Both the position numbers and the translations under genes were made by a program. From positions 149,838 through 213,837 of the forward strand of contig NZ_KB893651.1 in NCBI RefSeq assembly GCF_000374105.1: DNA of 64,000 nt, read 5' to 3'. This DNA is from Kangiella aquimarina DSM 16071 (GTDB lineage: Bacteria > Pseudomonadota > Gammaproteobacteria > Enterobacterales > Kangiellaceae). Below, one piece after another: positions 43,436-53,540 of the stretch (positions are counted from its first letter, which is position 1; each line of letters begins with the position of its first letter). Below the pieces are notes generated by a model. That model ran no database searches, was not told the DNA's origin, and saw nothing but the letters and a program-made list of their open reading frames with translations.

Positions 43436-43510
43436 TGGCAGGGGTAGCTGGATTTGAACCAACGAATGGCGGCATCAAAAGCCGCTGCCTTACCGCTTGG
43501 CGATACCCCT
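43436..43510 (-). tRNA. tRNA-Gln (TTG anticodon)
   Basis: 75-nt cloverleaf with encoded CCA. Acceptor AGGGGTA/TACCCCT, D arm CGCCAAGCGGTAAGGCA, anticodon stem GCGGC/GCCGC with loop TTTTGAT (anticodon TTG), T arm TTGG-TTCAAAT-CCAG. Placed 7 bp after ispE and before prs, so it may be processed from the ispE-prs transcript. Confidence 0.95.
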
Positions 43511-43517
43511 GCATTGT

Positions 43518-44393
43518 TTACTTTATCAGCGGCGAAGTATTGATACCTCTAGCTTCTAAAGTTAGCCAGCGCTGCTTGCACAGAGCCGCTATTTTACGGA
43601 CTTCTCGCTCGTTGTCAAAGGTTAAGAAGAGACAACTTCCGGTTCCGGTTAACATCACTTTTCCGTATTGAGAAAGATGCTCAAAGGCTTCTTTTATCTC
43701 TGGATAAAGTTCGAGAACCAGTGTTTGCATGGCGTTGTAACCAACTTCAGGCAAACTCCCTTCGCGAGTGGCGCGTAATTTAATGGGTTTGTCGTTTCTT
43801 GTCAACGCTGAATGTGAAAAAATTTTGCCAGTGTTCACATGAACGTTTGGATAGACAATAAGATACCACTTTTCAGGGATATCAGTGTTGGTTAAAAGTT
43901 CGCCAATGCCTTCTGCCCAGGCACTATGGCCATTTACGAAAACCGGGACATCGGCACCTAACTGACGACCCAGATCGATCAATTGCTGCTGATCGAGGTG
44001 TAAATTCCAAAGCTGATTCAGAGCCACTAATGTGGTTGCGGCATTGGAACTACCACCGCCCAAGCCAGCACCAGATGGTAGCCGTTTGGTTAGTTTGATA
44101 TCAGCGCCCTGAGAATGAGTGCAAAAGGGCTGCAATATTCTGGCGGCCTTGATGATGAGGTTTTGCTCGCTGGGAACTTCGTTGTACTCGCTGTCTAAAG
44201 TCAGTTCGCCAGTGTTGTTTGGTTTAATCCAGATATCATCACCGAAGTCCAACAGCTGGAATAAGGTCTGCAGTTCATGATAACCATCGGGGCGTTGACC
44301 CAGAACTCTCAGTTCCAGATTGAGCTTGGCCGGCGAGGGCCAATAGCTGTAACCCTGTTCATTGAGGCTGCCAGTGGAGATGGTGAAACTCAT
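43518..44393 (-). CDS. ispE: 4-diphosphocytidyl-2-C-methyl-D-erythritol kinase
   Basis: 291-residue GHMP kinase of the non-mevalonate isoprenoid pathway. WPSPAKLNLELRVLGQRPDGYHEL has the substrate-binding start (the Lys in PAKLN and the DGYHEL motif), LPSGAGLGGGSSNAAT is the ATP loop and MLTGTGSCLFLTF the third GHMP motif. Its start overlaps the end of lolB (ATGA), giving coupled lolB-ispE translation as in E. coli. Confidence 0.96.
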   Translation of the reverse strand: MSFTISTGSLNEQGYSYWPSPAKLNLELRVLGQRPDGYHELQTLFQLLDFGDDIWIKPNNTGELTLDSEYNEVPSEQNLIIKAARILQPFCTHSQGADIKLTKRLPSGAGLGGGSSNAATTLVALNQLWNLHLDQQQLIDLGRQLGADVPVFVNGHSAWAEGIGELLTNTDIPEKWYLIVYPNVHVNTGKIFSHSALTRNDKPIKLRATREGSLPEVGYNAMQTLVLELYPEIKEAFEHLSQYGKVMLTGTGSCLFLTFDNEREVRKIAALCKQRWLTLEARGINTSPLIK

Positions 44394-45016
44394 AAAGTCA
44401 GATCCCAGCTGCGCAATGACAAGATGATTTTATTGTCGCCTTGGGTAATTCTGATTTTCTCAGGTAAGGCGATGGTCTGGTCCTGCTGCCAGTCATAATT
44501 CTCATAACGCTGGTACAGAACTCGGTAATCCTGATAGTTGAGTTCCTGCAAAGTACCATCGGCATTAATTTTCAAATTGTCGCGATTGATGCCGGTCGGT
44601 AGACCAAGTACCCAGTCCTGCAAATAGTGCACCGGTAAATCCCAGCCCAGAACGTCATATAAAAGCTGTTCGGCGTTGTAACCTTCGAAGTGTTGGTCAT
44701 CCCCGGTTTTAAGGGTGGTTAGTTGCGGTGTGATATCGAGCAGCACATAAGTGGTACCGAAAGTGCCATACATACGAACATTTAAGGTGTCGCGGGCGGC
44801 TTGCTTCCACATGATGCTGCTTGAGAAGCTGTCGTCAGGTTGAGTAATGCCGATACGCCCCTGTGCAATAAAGCCTTTTATGGTTTTAAGGCTTTTATAC
44901 TGCTGTTGCCACTTAGGGTCGTCCCATACCGTGGTGTCCTGCTTTTTGGGTAAGGTTTCACATGCGGTCAGGAATAATGCAACACTGATTAATAAGGCGC
45001 GCGATAATACATTCAT
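44390..45016 (-). CDS. lolB: outer-membrane lipoprotein receptor LolB
   Basis: 208 residues; accepts lipoproteins from LolA and inserts them into the outer membrane. Lipobox FLTAC (Cys19) follows a short signal. GFIAQGRIGI is the first barrel strand; SSIMWKQAARDTLNVRMYGTFGTTYVLLDI continues the fold. VLGWDLPVHYLQDWVLGLP is the conserved central motif, and the chain ends in KIILSLRSWDL. Overlaps ispE by four bases. Confidence 0.93.
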   Translation of the reverse strand: MNVLSRALLISVALFLTACETLPKKQDTTVWDDPKWQQQYKSLKTIKGFIAQGRIGITQPDDSFSSSIMWKQAARDTLNVRMYGTFGTTYVLLDITPQLTTLKTGDDQHFEGYNAEQLLYDVLGWDLPVHYLQDWVLGLPTGINRDNLKINADGTLQELNYQDYRVLYQRYENYDWQQDQTIALPEKIRITQGDNKIILSLRSWDLTL

Positions 45017-45162
45017 TCAACGTTTCTCATTTTTTGTATTCATGAATTAGTTAGGACTGGGGTAATGCCGTTCAGTTCCAATGGGCTGGATTATGCCTGT
45101 TTTTAGGATGGCTTGCATCTTTGGGGTATAGGAGTGGTAGTTTATGGAATAAAAGTGTTTTC

Positions 45163-45190
45163 GTAGGGGCGATTCATGAATCGCCCTTAC
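45163..45190. repeat. REP-like palindrome (GTAGGGGCGATTC type)
   Basis: GTAGGGGCGATTC-AT-GAATCGCCCTTAC, one base from the perfect copy at 42235. In the 250-bp gap between lolB and the TPR lipoprotein. Confidence 0.8.
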
Positions 45191-45266
45191 AGATAAGAAG
45201 CATTTGGCTGGTTGACGATACCCACTGGGCAACCCTAAGCCCCCATAAAATTGCTTGATATTCTTA

Positions 45267-47237
45267 CTACCCTGCGCCTTGGGCTTCAGGGAAACGTTGC
45301 AGAACTTCCATCAAGTAGCGGTTGTTGGGATCCTGGCGCAAAGCTCTTTGCCAGATTTCAGTGGCTTTTTCTTTTTCACTCATGACCCAGAGCACTTCGC
45401 CAAGGTGGGCAGCTACTTCCGGCAATGGTTGCTTTTGATAAGCTAGCTGCAGGAACTCCAGTGCTTTTTGGAGATTTCCCAGACGGTACTGGACCCAGCC
45501 CATAGAGTCGAGTACGGCACTGTTTTCAGGATCATGCTGATAAGCAGCTTCAATAAGACGTTGAGCTTCTTCCAGAGAGCGGTTCATGTCCGCTAGCGTA
45601 TAACCCAATGCATTCATGGCGTCATGATGATCGGGCTTAATCTTAAGGACTGTCCGCAGATCCTGTTCCATCTGCTGGAAGTAACCTAATGGTTCGGCAG
45701 CGAGAGCTTTGACATAGAGGAGATCCATATCATCAGGCATTTGCTTAACCTCTTTCTCCAGCAACATATAAGCTGATAGATAGCTGTGGCGGCTTTGCAA
45801 CATCCGAGCACCAATAATGGTTATCTCTTTATGTAGCTGTTCATCGTCAACACTGGCCTGTAGCTGCCTGATCGATTCCAGCAGATCTTCAACGGACTGA
45901 GTCTGGTTGAGAAGTTGCAGTTTCTGGTAATAGAGTGAGGTTTTATTGGGCTCGATGAGCAGGGCACTTTCTATGCGCTCGGCGGCCAGATCATATTGCT
46001 GAATCTGGGTCAGGAAACTGATTTCGAACTGTAGCAGTCGTTGTTTTTCCTGCAGGCTGACCATCTGCTGTGCCTGTTGCAGGCTTTGCATGGCGTATCG
46101 CCAGTTGCCCTGTTCATGCAGTAGGTGAGCAAGACGAGTTCGCGCGGTATAGAAGTAGTTACCGGGAGGCACCATTTCGTAGCAGCTGATGGCACGAACC
46201 GGGTCTTCATTGCGTAGAGCTGAATCCGCGCAATAATAGCTGGTTATGTCTTTTTTGAAGTTTTTACGCGCTAGTTGCCAGAAGTTATCCGAACTTTCAG
46301 CATAGTCTTCCATCGCGTATAGGCTCCCAGCCATCAGAAATTGAGCCTGATAATTCTTAGGCTGTTTCCCCAAAACCTGCTCAAAGGCATTCACTGCGCC
46401 ACGATAATTTTTATGGGTATAGAGAAGTTCGCCGAGCTCAAATGTTTGTTCAGTATCTAAAATGCGACTGTCGACAATCTGATTAAGGTAGTCTGCGCGT
46501 TTATCGCTTGATTCGAGGGCAAGAGCTTCACCCTTGAGCTCAATCGCTGACAGGAAGGTTTTGTGTTCTGATAACACCTTATCCAGCAGGCGATGAATTC
46601 TGCTCTGATAAAACTGTGGATTATGACTGTTAAGAAGTAGATGAGCTTCCAATGCTTCTAATACCGGATGGTTCAGTCGAGTAGACTCCTGATTAAAATA
46701 ATGCACAAAGTCAGCGTTGTCCTGATAACTGGTGACTTGAACCAGTTGATATAGCTGTTCATCCATTGAAGGCGGCAATAGTTTCAGTAGCAGAAATAAT
46801 TCGTCATTGGCGGCCACATAATCCTGAGTGGCTACCGAGGTCAGCAGTTTTACTTTATGTGCATTGGGATCTTCTGGAGCGTGTTTTAACCAGATGGACA
46901 GAGCGTGTCTGACCTGGTCATAGTCATGCTTTTCGAGTGCCGCTACAGCAGCTCGACGAGCAAGCGCGATGCTACCAGTACGCTCGGCCGAATCTAAAAA
47001 ATTACTTTGGGCAATTTCCTCCAGGTTCTGCTGACTGGCAATATTGGCCAGTAGAATACTGAAATACAATTGGCTGCGCTGATCCGCTGACATGTGCGAA
47101 ATGTCAGGATAGACCGCTGGATCAGGGGCTGGTTGCTGCTCTACCTGGACTGTCGTGGGCTGCTTGGTGGCGCAGGCAGATAGCAGGAGTAGGGCGGCGA
47201 GCCATTGTGTAAGGAGGATATAAAAACGCTTGTTCAT
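45267..47237 (-). CDS. large TPR-repeat lipoprotein
   Basis: 656 residues. A lipoprotein signal (AALLLLSAC, Cys22) is followed by a string of tetratricopeptide repeats through to the end, e.g. LGELLYTHKNYRGAVNAFEQ, AMNALGYTLADMNRSLEEAQ and DPENSAVLDSMGWVQYRLGN. Gammaproteobacteria often carry a TPR lipoprotein between lolB and hemA, and this fits that place. It is probably anchored to the outer membrane as a protein-protein scaffold; the partner is not known. Divergent from hemA across 192 bp. Confidence 0.88.
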   Translation of the reverse strand: MNKRFYILLTQWLAALLLLSACATKQPTTVQVEQQPAPDPAVYPDISHMSADQRSQLYFSILLANIASQQNLEEIAQSNFLDSAERTGSIALARRAAVAALEKHDYDQVRHALSIWLKHAPEDPNAHKVKLLTSVATQDYVAANDELFLLLKLLPPSMDEQLYQLVQVTSYQDNADFVHYFNQESTRLNHPVLEALEAHLLLNSHNPQFYQSRIHRLLDKVLSEHKTFLSAIELKGEALALESSDKRADYLNQIVDSRILDTEQTFELGELLYTHKNYRGAVNAFEQVLGKQPKNYQAQFLMAGSLYAMEDYAESSDNFWQLARKNFKKDITSYYCADSALRNEDPVRAISCYEMVPPGNYFYTARTRLAHLLHEQGNWRYAMQSLQQAQQMVSLQEKQRLLQFEISFLTQIQQYDLAAERIESALLIEPNKTSLYYQKLQLLNQTQSVEDLLESIRQLQASVDDEQLHKEITIIGARMLQSRHSYLSAYMLLEKEVKQMPDDMDLLYVKALAAEPLGYFQQMEQDLRTVLKIKPDHHDAMNALGYTLADMNRSLEEAQRLIEAAYQHDPENSAVLDSMGWVQYRLGNLQKALEFLQLAYQKQPLPEVAAHLGEVLWVMSEKEKATEIWQRALRQDPNNRYLMEVLQRFPEAQGAG

Positions 47238-47429
47238 CCCTGCAATCCTACAATCTCTTTATGACAAGAGGTAGGAATAATTTGTCATATTAAGTAAATT
47301 CTTATCAACATAACTGACTTTTTCGATTAGCGGACATGACGGCTCAGTGTTATAATTCGCGCCAATTATAAGCCTTTGATTTCTCGTTATTTTTAAGCTG
47401 GGCTGCAACAACTCAACATTTTCTTATCT

Positions 47430-48686
47430 ATGTCATTGATTGCATTAGGAATTAACCACAAAACTGCCTCCTTAGCCGTGCGCGAAAAAGTTGCGTTCGC
47501 TGATCATGAGCTGGGCGAAATTATGGCAGAACTGGCAGAAGCTCTGCATCAGAGTGAAGTGGCGGTTTTATCCACCTGCAATCGTGTTGAGTTTTATGTA
47601 TCCAGTGATCAGCAGACACCCGAGCAGCTAAGAGAGCAACTGCTGCATTGGCTACAGGTCAAAAAGCAGCTGCAGGAAGATTTACACTCGGCCATTTATT
47701 GCCATGATGAAGACAAAGCTGTATTGCATTTGATGCGAGTGGCCAGTGGGCTGGATTCGATGGTGTTGGGCGAGCCGCAGATTTTGGGGCAGCTTAAAGC
47801 TAGTTACCAGAAAGCTCGCCGTGCAGGAACCATCAATCAGGTTATGGAGCGCCTGTTCCAGAAAACCTTCTCGGCCGCTAAGCGCGTTCGTCATGAAACC
47901 GATATCGGAACCAACCCTGTATCGGTAGCCTATGCTGCGGTAAGTCTGGCCAAGCACGTTTTTGCAGATTTTTCTAAGCTGACGGTAATGTATGTTGGGG
48001 CAGGTGAAACCATCGAGTTGGCGGCGCGTCATTTGCAACAGCAGGGCGTTGGCAAAATGATCATGGCCAATCGAACCTTAGCCAATGCGCAAAAGCTGGC
48101 TAAAGAATTTGAGGGTAAGGCGATTGGTCTTGAGGCTATTCCGCATTATCTATCGCAGGCTGATATAGTGATTTCCTCAACCGGCAGTATGTTACCGATT
48201 ATTGGTAAGGGCATGGTTGAGCAGGCGATTAAAGAACGTCGCAGAAGAAGCATGTTTATGGTTGATCTGGCGGTGCCACGTGATATTGAAAGTTCGGTTG
48301 GCAAGCTGGATGATGTTTACCTCTATACCGTTGATGATCTGGAAGGTGTGATTCAGGAAAACATGCAGGCACGTCAGCAAGCTGCTGAAGAAGCCGAGCA
48401 TATTCTTCGTGATTTCAGTGAGGAGTTCCGTCAATGGCAACAGGGCCGACAAAAGCATGACACGGTTCGTGAGTTGCAGCAAAAGTATTCGGATATAGCC
48501 AATAATGAACTGCAACGCGCCAAAGCTCAGTTAGCCAATGAAGGCGATCCTGAACAGGTGATGGAGCAATTAACTCACCGCCTGACGAAAAAGTTTTTGC
48601 ATCAGCCTCTGGTCTGGTTACGTAAGGATGATGACGAAGTGGATGCCCATGAGGTGATCCGCAAGTTATTCGATCTGGATGAATAG
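47430..48686 (+). CDS. hemA: glutamyl-tRNA reductase
   Basis: 418-residue enzyme for the first step of C5-pathway tetrapyrrole synthesis. It reduces Glu-tRNA to glutamate-1-semialdehyde with NADPH. LGINHKTASLAVREK is the family N terminus and Cys50 in STCNRVEFY is the catalytic cysteine. GEPQILGQLK, the NADPH-binding VGAGETIELAARHL and the C-terminal dimerisation helix are present. Followed by prfA and prmC, the classic hemA-prfA-prmC operon. A TATAAT at 47351-47356 may be its -10. Confidence 0.96.
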   Translation: MSLIALGINHKTASLAVREKVAFADHELGEIMAELAEALHQSEVAVLSTCNRVEFYVSSDQQTPEQLREQLLHWLQVKKQLQEDLHSAIYCHDEDKAVLHLMRVASGLDSMVLGEPQILGQLKASYQKARRAGTINQVMERLFQKTFSAAKRVRHETDIGTNPVSVAYAAVSLAKHVFADFSKLTVMYVGAGETIELAARHLQQQGVGKMIMANRTLANAQKLAKEFEGKAIGLEAIPHYLSQADIVISSTGSMLPIIGKGMVEQAIKERRRRSMFMVDLAVPRDIESSVGKLDDVYLYTVDDLEGVIQENMQARQQAAEEAEHILRDFSEEFRQWQQGRQKHDTVRELQQKYSDIANNELQRAKAQLANEGDPEQVMEQLTHRLTKKFLHQPLVWLRKDDDEVDAHEVIRKLFDLDE

Positions 48687-48756
48687 TTTATTTCCGATAG
48701 TCTGTCAGCCTCATACCCTGGTGTATTAAGCAGCAGCATACGATAACAAGGTTACT

Positions 48757-49851
48757 ATGTTACAAGATTCAATTATCGAAAAATTACAAGGTCTGGTTGA
48801 TCGCCACGAAGAGATTAGTGCTTTGTTGGGCGATCCTGATGTTATCAGTGACCAGAATAAATTTCGTGATCTGTCCAAAGAATATTCTCAGCTGGAACAG
48901 GTAGTAAATACCTTTCAGCGGTACCAGGAAGCAGAAGAAAGTCTGCAAACTGCTGAAGAAATGCTGAAGGATGACGATCCGGATATGCGAGAAATGGCTC
49001 AGGAGGAGCTAAAAGACTCCAAAGCACAGATTGAGAAACTTGAAGTTGAGATGCAAAAGTTGCTACTGCCTCGCGATCCCAATGACGACAAGAATACTTT
49101 CCTTGAAATTCGAGCAGGAACTGGCGGTGATGAAGCGGCTATTTTCGCAGGCGATTTGTTCCGCATGTACAGTAAGTACGCCGAGAAAAAACGCTGGCAG
49201 GTGGAAGTTATCAGCGAAAATGAAGGCGAGCATGGTGGTTATAAAGAAATCATTGTGCGTATCATCGGTGATAGCGTTTATTCACACCTGAAATTTGAAT
49301 CGGGTGCGCACCGAGTTCAACGTGTTCCGGAAACCGAATCTCAGGGTCGCATCCACACTTCTGCATGTACCGTGGCGGTTATGCCAGAAGCCGATGAGCT
49401 TGATGCAATCGAAATCAATCCTGCTGATTTGAAAGTTGATACCTTCCGCGCATCAGGCGCTGGTGGTCAGCACGTTAACAAAACTGACTCTGCAATTCGT
49501 ATTACTCACTTACCGACCGGTGTCGTGGTTGAGTGTCAGGATGAACGTTCGCAGCATAAAAACCGTGCAAAAGCGATGTCCGTTCTGCAGGCAAGGTTGA
49601 TGGCTGCGGAGCAGGCAAAGGCTCAATCTGAGCAAACCGAAATGCGTCGTAACCTGGTCGGAACCGGTGATCGTTCTGATCGTATTCGTACCTACAACTT
49701 CCCACAGGGCCGCATGACCGATCATCGAATCAATCTGACCTTGTATAAACTTGATGAAATTATGGAAGGCGATATTGATCAAATCGTCGAGCCTTTGATT
49801 CAAGAGCATCAGGCTGATCAGTTGGCTGCACTTTCGGGACAAAACTCTTAA
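48757..49851 (+). CDS. prfA: peptide chain release factor 1
   Basis: 364-residue release factor reading UAA and UAG. The GGQ motif (236-238, [15 protein letters not shown]) contacts the peptidyl-transferase centre; its Gln is the methylation target of PrmC, encoded next. The stop-codon recognition tripeptide region reads PET in [16 protein letters not shown], where E. coli has PAT; the P-x-T form is kept. Strong conservation throughout. prmC follows after five bases. Confidence 0.96.
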   Translation: MLQDSIIEKLQGLVDRHEEISALLGDPDVISDQNKFRDLSKEYSQLEQVVNTFQRYQEAEESLQTAEEMLKDDDPDMREMAQEELKDSKAQIEKLEVEMQKLLLPRDPNDDKNTFLEIRAGTGGDEAAIFAGDLFRMYSKYAEKKRWQVEVISENEGEHGGYKEIIVRIIGDSVYSHLKFESGAHRVQRVPETESQGRIHTSACTVAVMPEADELDAIEINPADLKVDTFRASGAGGQHVNKTDSAIRITHLPTGVVVECQDERSQHKNRAKAMSVLQARLMAAEQAKAQSEQTEMRRNLVGTGDRSDRIRTYNFPQGRMTDHRINLTLYKLDEIMEGDIDQIVEPLIQEHQADQLAALSGQNS

Positions 49852-49856
49852 CGACG

Positions 49857-50690
49857 ATGGAAGCTAAAAGCGTTGCCCAGGCTTTGACTTGGGCCAGGCA
49901 GCAACTCGAGAGCATGGATGAGGCTGCCATTGACGCAGATATTTTATTGAGCCATGTAATGGATAAGTCCCGGACATGGCTTAAAACCTGGCCTGAGCAC
50001 ATCCTTTCAAAGCAGCAGTTTTCTCACTATCAAGAATCTATTGAGCGCCGAAAAAAGGGCGAACCAACCGCTTACATTATTGGCGAGAAAGATTTCTGGT
50101 CATTAACTCTCAAAGTCACTCGTGACACTCTGATCCCGCGCCCGGAGACCGAGCTGCTGGTGGAACTGGCGCTGCAACGAATTCCTGAAACTAGCGATTT
50201 TAAAGTTGCTGATCTGGGAACTGGTAGCGGGGCCATAGCACTAGCCATTGCAAAGGAAAGACCACAGGCAAGGGTTTGGGCTCTGGATATGAGTGAGGGC
50301 GCACTGACCGTTGCGCAGGAAAATGCTGAGCACAACAAGATTAAAAACGTGGCATTAGAGCAAGGCAGTTGGTTAAGCAACTGGCAACATGGCCAGCTGG
50401 ATATGATTGTCAGTAATCCACCTTACGTTGCGCCCAATGATCCTCATCTGGCAGATTTGGTTTACGAGCCAGTCACTGCGCTAGTTGCTGAGGACAATGG
50501 CTTGTCCGATATCTACACCATCACACAACAGGCAATTCAGCATTTAAAACCTAATGGCTTTCTGCTGTTTGAGCATGGTTATGACCAGGGAAGCGCAGTT
50601 CGTGAGATATTGCAGTCAGCGGGCTTTGATCAGGTCGAAACCGTTAAAGATTATGCCGGTCAGGATCGCGTGACTTTGGGAAAAAGATAA
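49857..50690 (+). CDS. prmC: release factor glutamine N5-methyltransferase
   Basis: 277-residue SAM-dependent enzyme that methylates the GGQ glutamine of RF1 and RF2. An N-terminal helical RF-binding domain (1-80) is followed by a Rossmann domain with VADLGTGSGAIALAIA (SAM binding) and catalytic NPPY at 187-190. It starts five bases after prfA and so is translationally linked to its substrate gene. A weak terminator follows about 100 bp downstream. Confidence 0.96.
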   Translation: MEAKSVAQALTWARQQLESMDEAAIDADILLSHVMDKSRTWLKTWPEHILSKQQFSHYQESIERRKKGEPTAYIIGEKDFWSLTLKVTRDTLIPRPETELLVELALQRIPETSDFKVADLGTGSGAIALAIAKERPQARVWALDMSEGALTVAQENAEHNKIKNVALEQGSWLSNWQHGQLDMIVSNPPYVAPNDPHLADLVYEPVTALVAEDNGLSDIYTITQQAIQHLKPNGFLLFEHGYDQGSAVREILQSAGFDQVETVKDYAGQDRVTLGKR

Positions 50691-50787
50691 ATACGTTTTA
50701 TTCCGTGTGGTATGAACGAAGCGCTGACGAAAGTGTCTGTTTATGTAGGGATTTTGCCTGTATTGCTGACATTAGAGTTAAAAGCCA

Positions 50788-50825
50788 TTACCGCTTCACA
50801 AAAATATGTGAAGCAATAGGTTTTT
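50788..50825 (+). terminator. probable terminator of the hemA-prfA-prmC operon
   Basis: GCTTCAC-AAAAATAT-GTGAAGC with nearby A/T extension and a TTTTT run at 50821-50825. Confidence 0.55.
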
Positions 50826-50933
50826 AGCTTGCTCACTCAGGTCAGTATTGTTAGAGTAGCCCGATTGGGTAATAAGCATAAAAGCCTTGCTATTACTGGC
50901 GTTAGCCACTTTTATACCAGTAAGGCTGGCTTC

Positions 50934-50963
50934 TTGGTTAAACCGAAGCCTGAATCCTATAAT
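50934..50963 (+). promoter_or_regulatory. putative sigma-70 promoter of mreB
   Basis: TTGGTT (50934-50939), 18 bp, TATAAT (50958-50963), ending 37 bp before the mreB ATG. The 310-bp gap 50691-51000 also has an inverted repeat AGCCTTGCTATTACTGG ... CCAGTAAGGCT (50883-50925) just upstream, which could be an operator or a second terminator. Confidence 0.5.
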
Positions 50964-51000
50964 CATCCTTATTTTTGAAATTAGCGAGAAATTTCCTTAG

Positions 51001-52044
<1,044 letters not shown>

Positions 52045-52065
52045 TTTTTAAAGAAATATTGACGA

Positions 52066-52091
52066 AAATCGGGCAATTAAGCCCGATTTTT
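52066..52091 (+). terminator. terminator/attenuator between mreB and mreC
   Basis: AAAATCGGGC-AATTAA-GCCCGATTTTT. It lies 22 bp after mreB and 24 bp before mreC and would lower downstream transcription relative to mreB. Confidence 0.8.
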
Positions 52092-52114
52092 GTATCTGCT
52101 TCAGGAGTCCAGTT

Positions 52115-52978
52115 ATTAAAAACCTATTTACGAGGGGACCGTCGCTAGTATTACAGCTGATCATAACGCTGGTGCTGGCCTGTGTTCTGATGGTTCTGGA
52201 CTACCGTTATGGCTATTTGACCAGTGCGCGCAAGGCAACGGCCACGTTCCTTTCTCCTCTATACTTTCTCGCTAATTTACCCAATGAGCTTGCGGCCTGG
52301 GCTGATAATAATATTGTCAGCCGTAATGATCTGATTGATGAAAATCGCCAACTTAAAGATGAAGTCCTGATTCTGAAAGCTCAGAACCAGCGTCTGATTG
52401 GTCTTGAGTCAGAAAATGCACGTTTGCGTTCGTTGCTCGGCTCATCCCGTTCATTCCGCGGCAAGCGCCTGATTGCAGAAGTATTGAATATTGATAGCCA
52501 ACGTTTTTCAAACGAACTGCTGCTTAATAAGGGGAGCGCAGATGGGGTATTTGTTGGACAGCCAGTAGTCGACTCAGAGGGAGTTATGGGGCAGGTCGTT
52601 GAAGTGTCGCTATCAACCAGCCGAATGATACTGCTTAATGACCAAAAACATGCCATTCCAGTTCGGAATGATCGCAATGGACTAAGAGCAATTGCACAGG
52701 GCGATGGTCAGTTGTTGTTCTTGCGTCATCTTCCAAACACTACGGATATTCGCGAAGGCGACTTGTTATTAAGTTCCGGGCTGGGGGAAAAGTTTCCCGA
52801 TGGTTATCCTGTTGCCAAAGTGATTTCTGTGACCAAACAAACAGCCCAGCCTTACGCACAAATTATTGCCGAACCAACCGCCAACATTAATACAGCCAAT
52901 CATGTGCTGTTGCTTTGGCCTTATGAGCCAACAACAAACTCTGTGGCTGAAGAGCAGCCGGAAGCGACGGAGAAATAG
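52115..52978 (+). CDS. mreC: rod shape-determining protein MreC (apparent ATT start)
   Basis: 287 residues if started at 52115. MreC proteins open with a pattern like M-K-x-L-F-x-R-G-P-S before the membrane helix. That sequence is present in frame (KNLFTRGPSLVLQLIITLVL), but no ATG, GTG or TTG precedes it; the codon in the Met position is ATT, seven bases after AGGAG. The first standard codon is a GTG at 52172, inside the helix, which would delete the cytoplasmic tail. After the helix come a coiled coil (LIDENRQLKDEVLILKAQNQ) and the beta-rich periplasmic domain. Followed by mreD after three bases. Confidence 0.85.
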   Translation: MKNLFTRGPSLVLQLIITLVLACVLMVLDYRYGYLTSARKATATFLSPLYFLANLPNELAAWADNNIVSRNDLIDENRQLKDEVLILKAQNQRLIGLESENARLRSLLGSSRSFRGKRLIAEVLNIDSQRFSNELLLNKGSADGVFVGQPVVDSEGVMGQVVEVSLSTSRMILLNDQKHAIPVRNDRNGLRAIAQGDGQLLFLRHLPNTTDIREGDLLLSSGLGEKFPDGYPVAKVISVTKQTAQPYAQIIAEPTANINTANHVLLLWPYEPTTNSVAEEQPEATEK

Positions 52979-52981
52979 GCA

Positions 52982-53479
52982 ATGAAGACCATGACTAATG
53001 AAACCAAACATGGAACCTGGATCATAATCCTGAGCCTGATTATCGGTATGGTGCTGGATATTTTTCCGCTTCCAGAAAGCTGGCAGTCTTTCCGGCCAAG
53101 TTTTACTTTCCTGGTTCTAGCCTATTGGATAATTGCATTACCTCATCGTATTGGATTGCTGTGGGCATTTATTACTGGACTGGCACTGGATGCACTTCTC
53201 GGCACGACGCTTGGTCTGCATAGTTTTGCATTAGCAATTCTGACTTTTATTTTGCAGCTGAATCATCAAAGACTGCGTTTATTCCCGTTATGGAAACAAG
53301 CTTTTACCATGGTGTTTCTGAGTATCATTTATTTTGCCGTTGTGTTGTGGCTGGCGCGCCTTACCGGAAAGCCTGAGAGTAATATCTGGTATTGGCTAGC
53401 AACCATAACTAACGGTATTTTATGGCCATGGTTATTTGTTTTGTTACGTGATATTCGTCGTTATTTTCATGTGGTCTAG
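52982..53479 (+). CDS. mreD: rod shape-determining protein MreD
   Basis: 165 residues with about five membrane helices; works with MreB, MreC, RodA and PBP2 in the elongasome. MVLDIFPLPESWQSFRPSFTFLVLAYWIIALPHRIGLLWAFITGL is the characteristic opening (P-x-W after the first helix and the HRIGL/G-x-x-x-D region). The ATG follows the mreC stop by three bases, with ribosome binding inside the mreC end. Confidence 0.93.
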   Translation: MKTMTNETKHGTWIIILSLIIGMVLDIFPLPESWQSFRPSFTFLVLAYWIIALPHRIGLLWAFITGLALDALLGTTLGLHSFALAILTFILQLNHQRLRLFPLWKQAFTMVFLSIIYFAVVLWLARLTGKPESNIWYWLATITNGILWPWLFVLLRDIRRYFHVV

Positions 53480-53540
53480 GCTGGTCATGAGCCCATATGG
53501 GACAAGTAATTTATATCAGTATTTTATTTAAGGGGGCTTG

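Noticed and set aside
11222-45190. CRISPR array made of the short palindromes
   Set aside because: The units are isolated, kilobases apart and without regular spacers; no cas genes are present.
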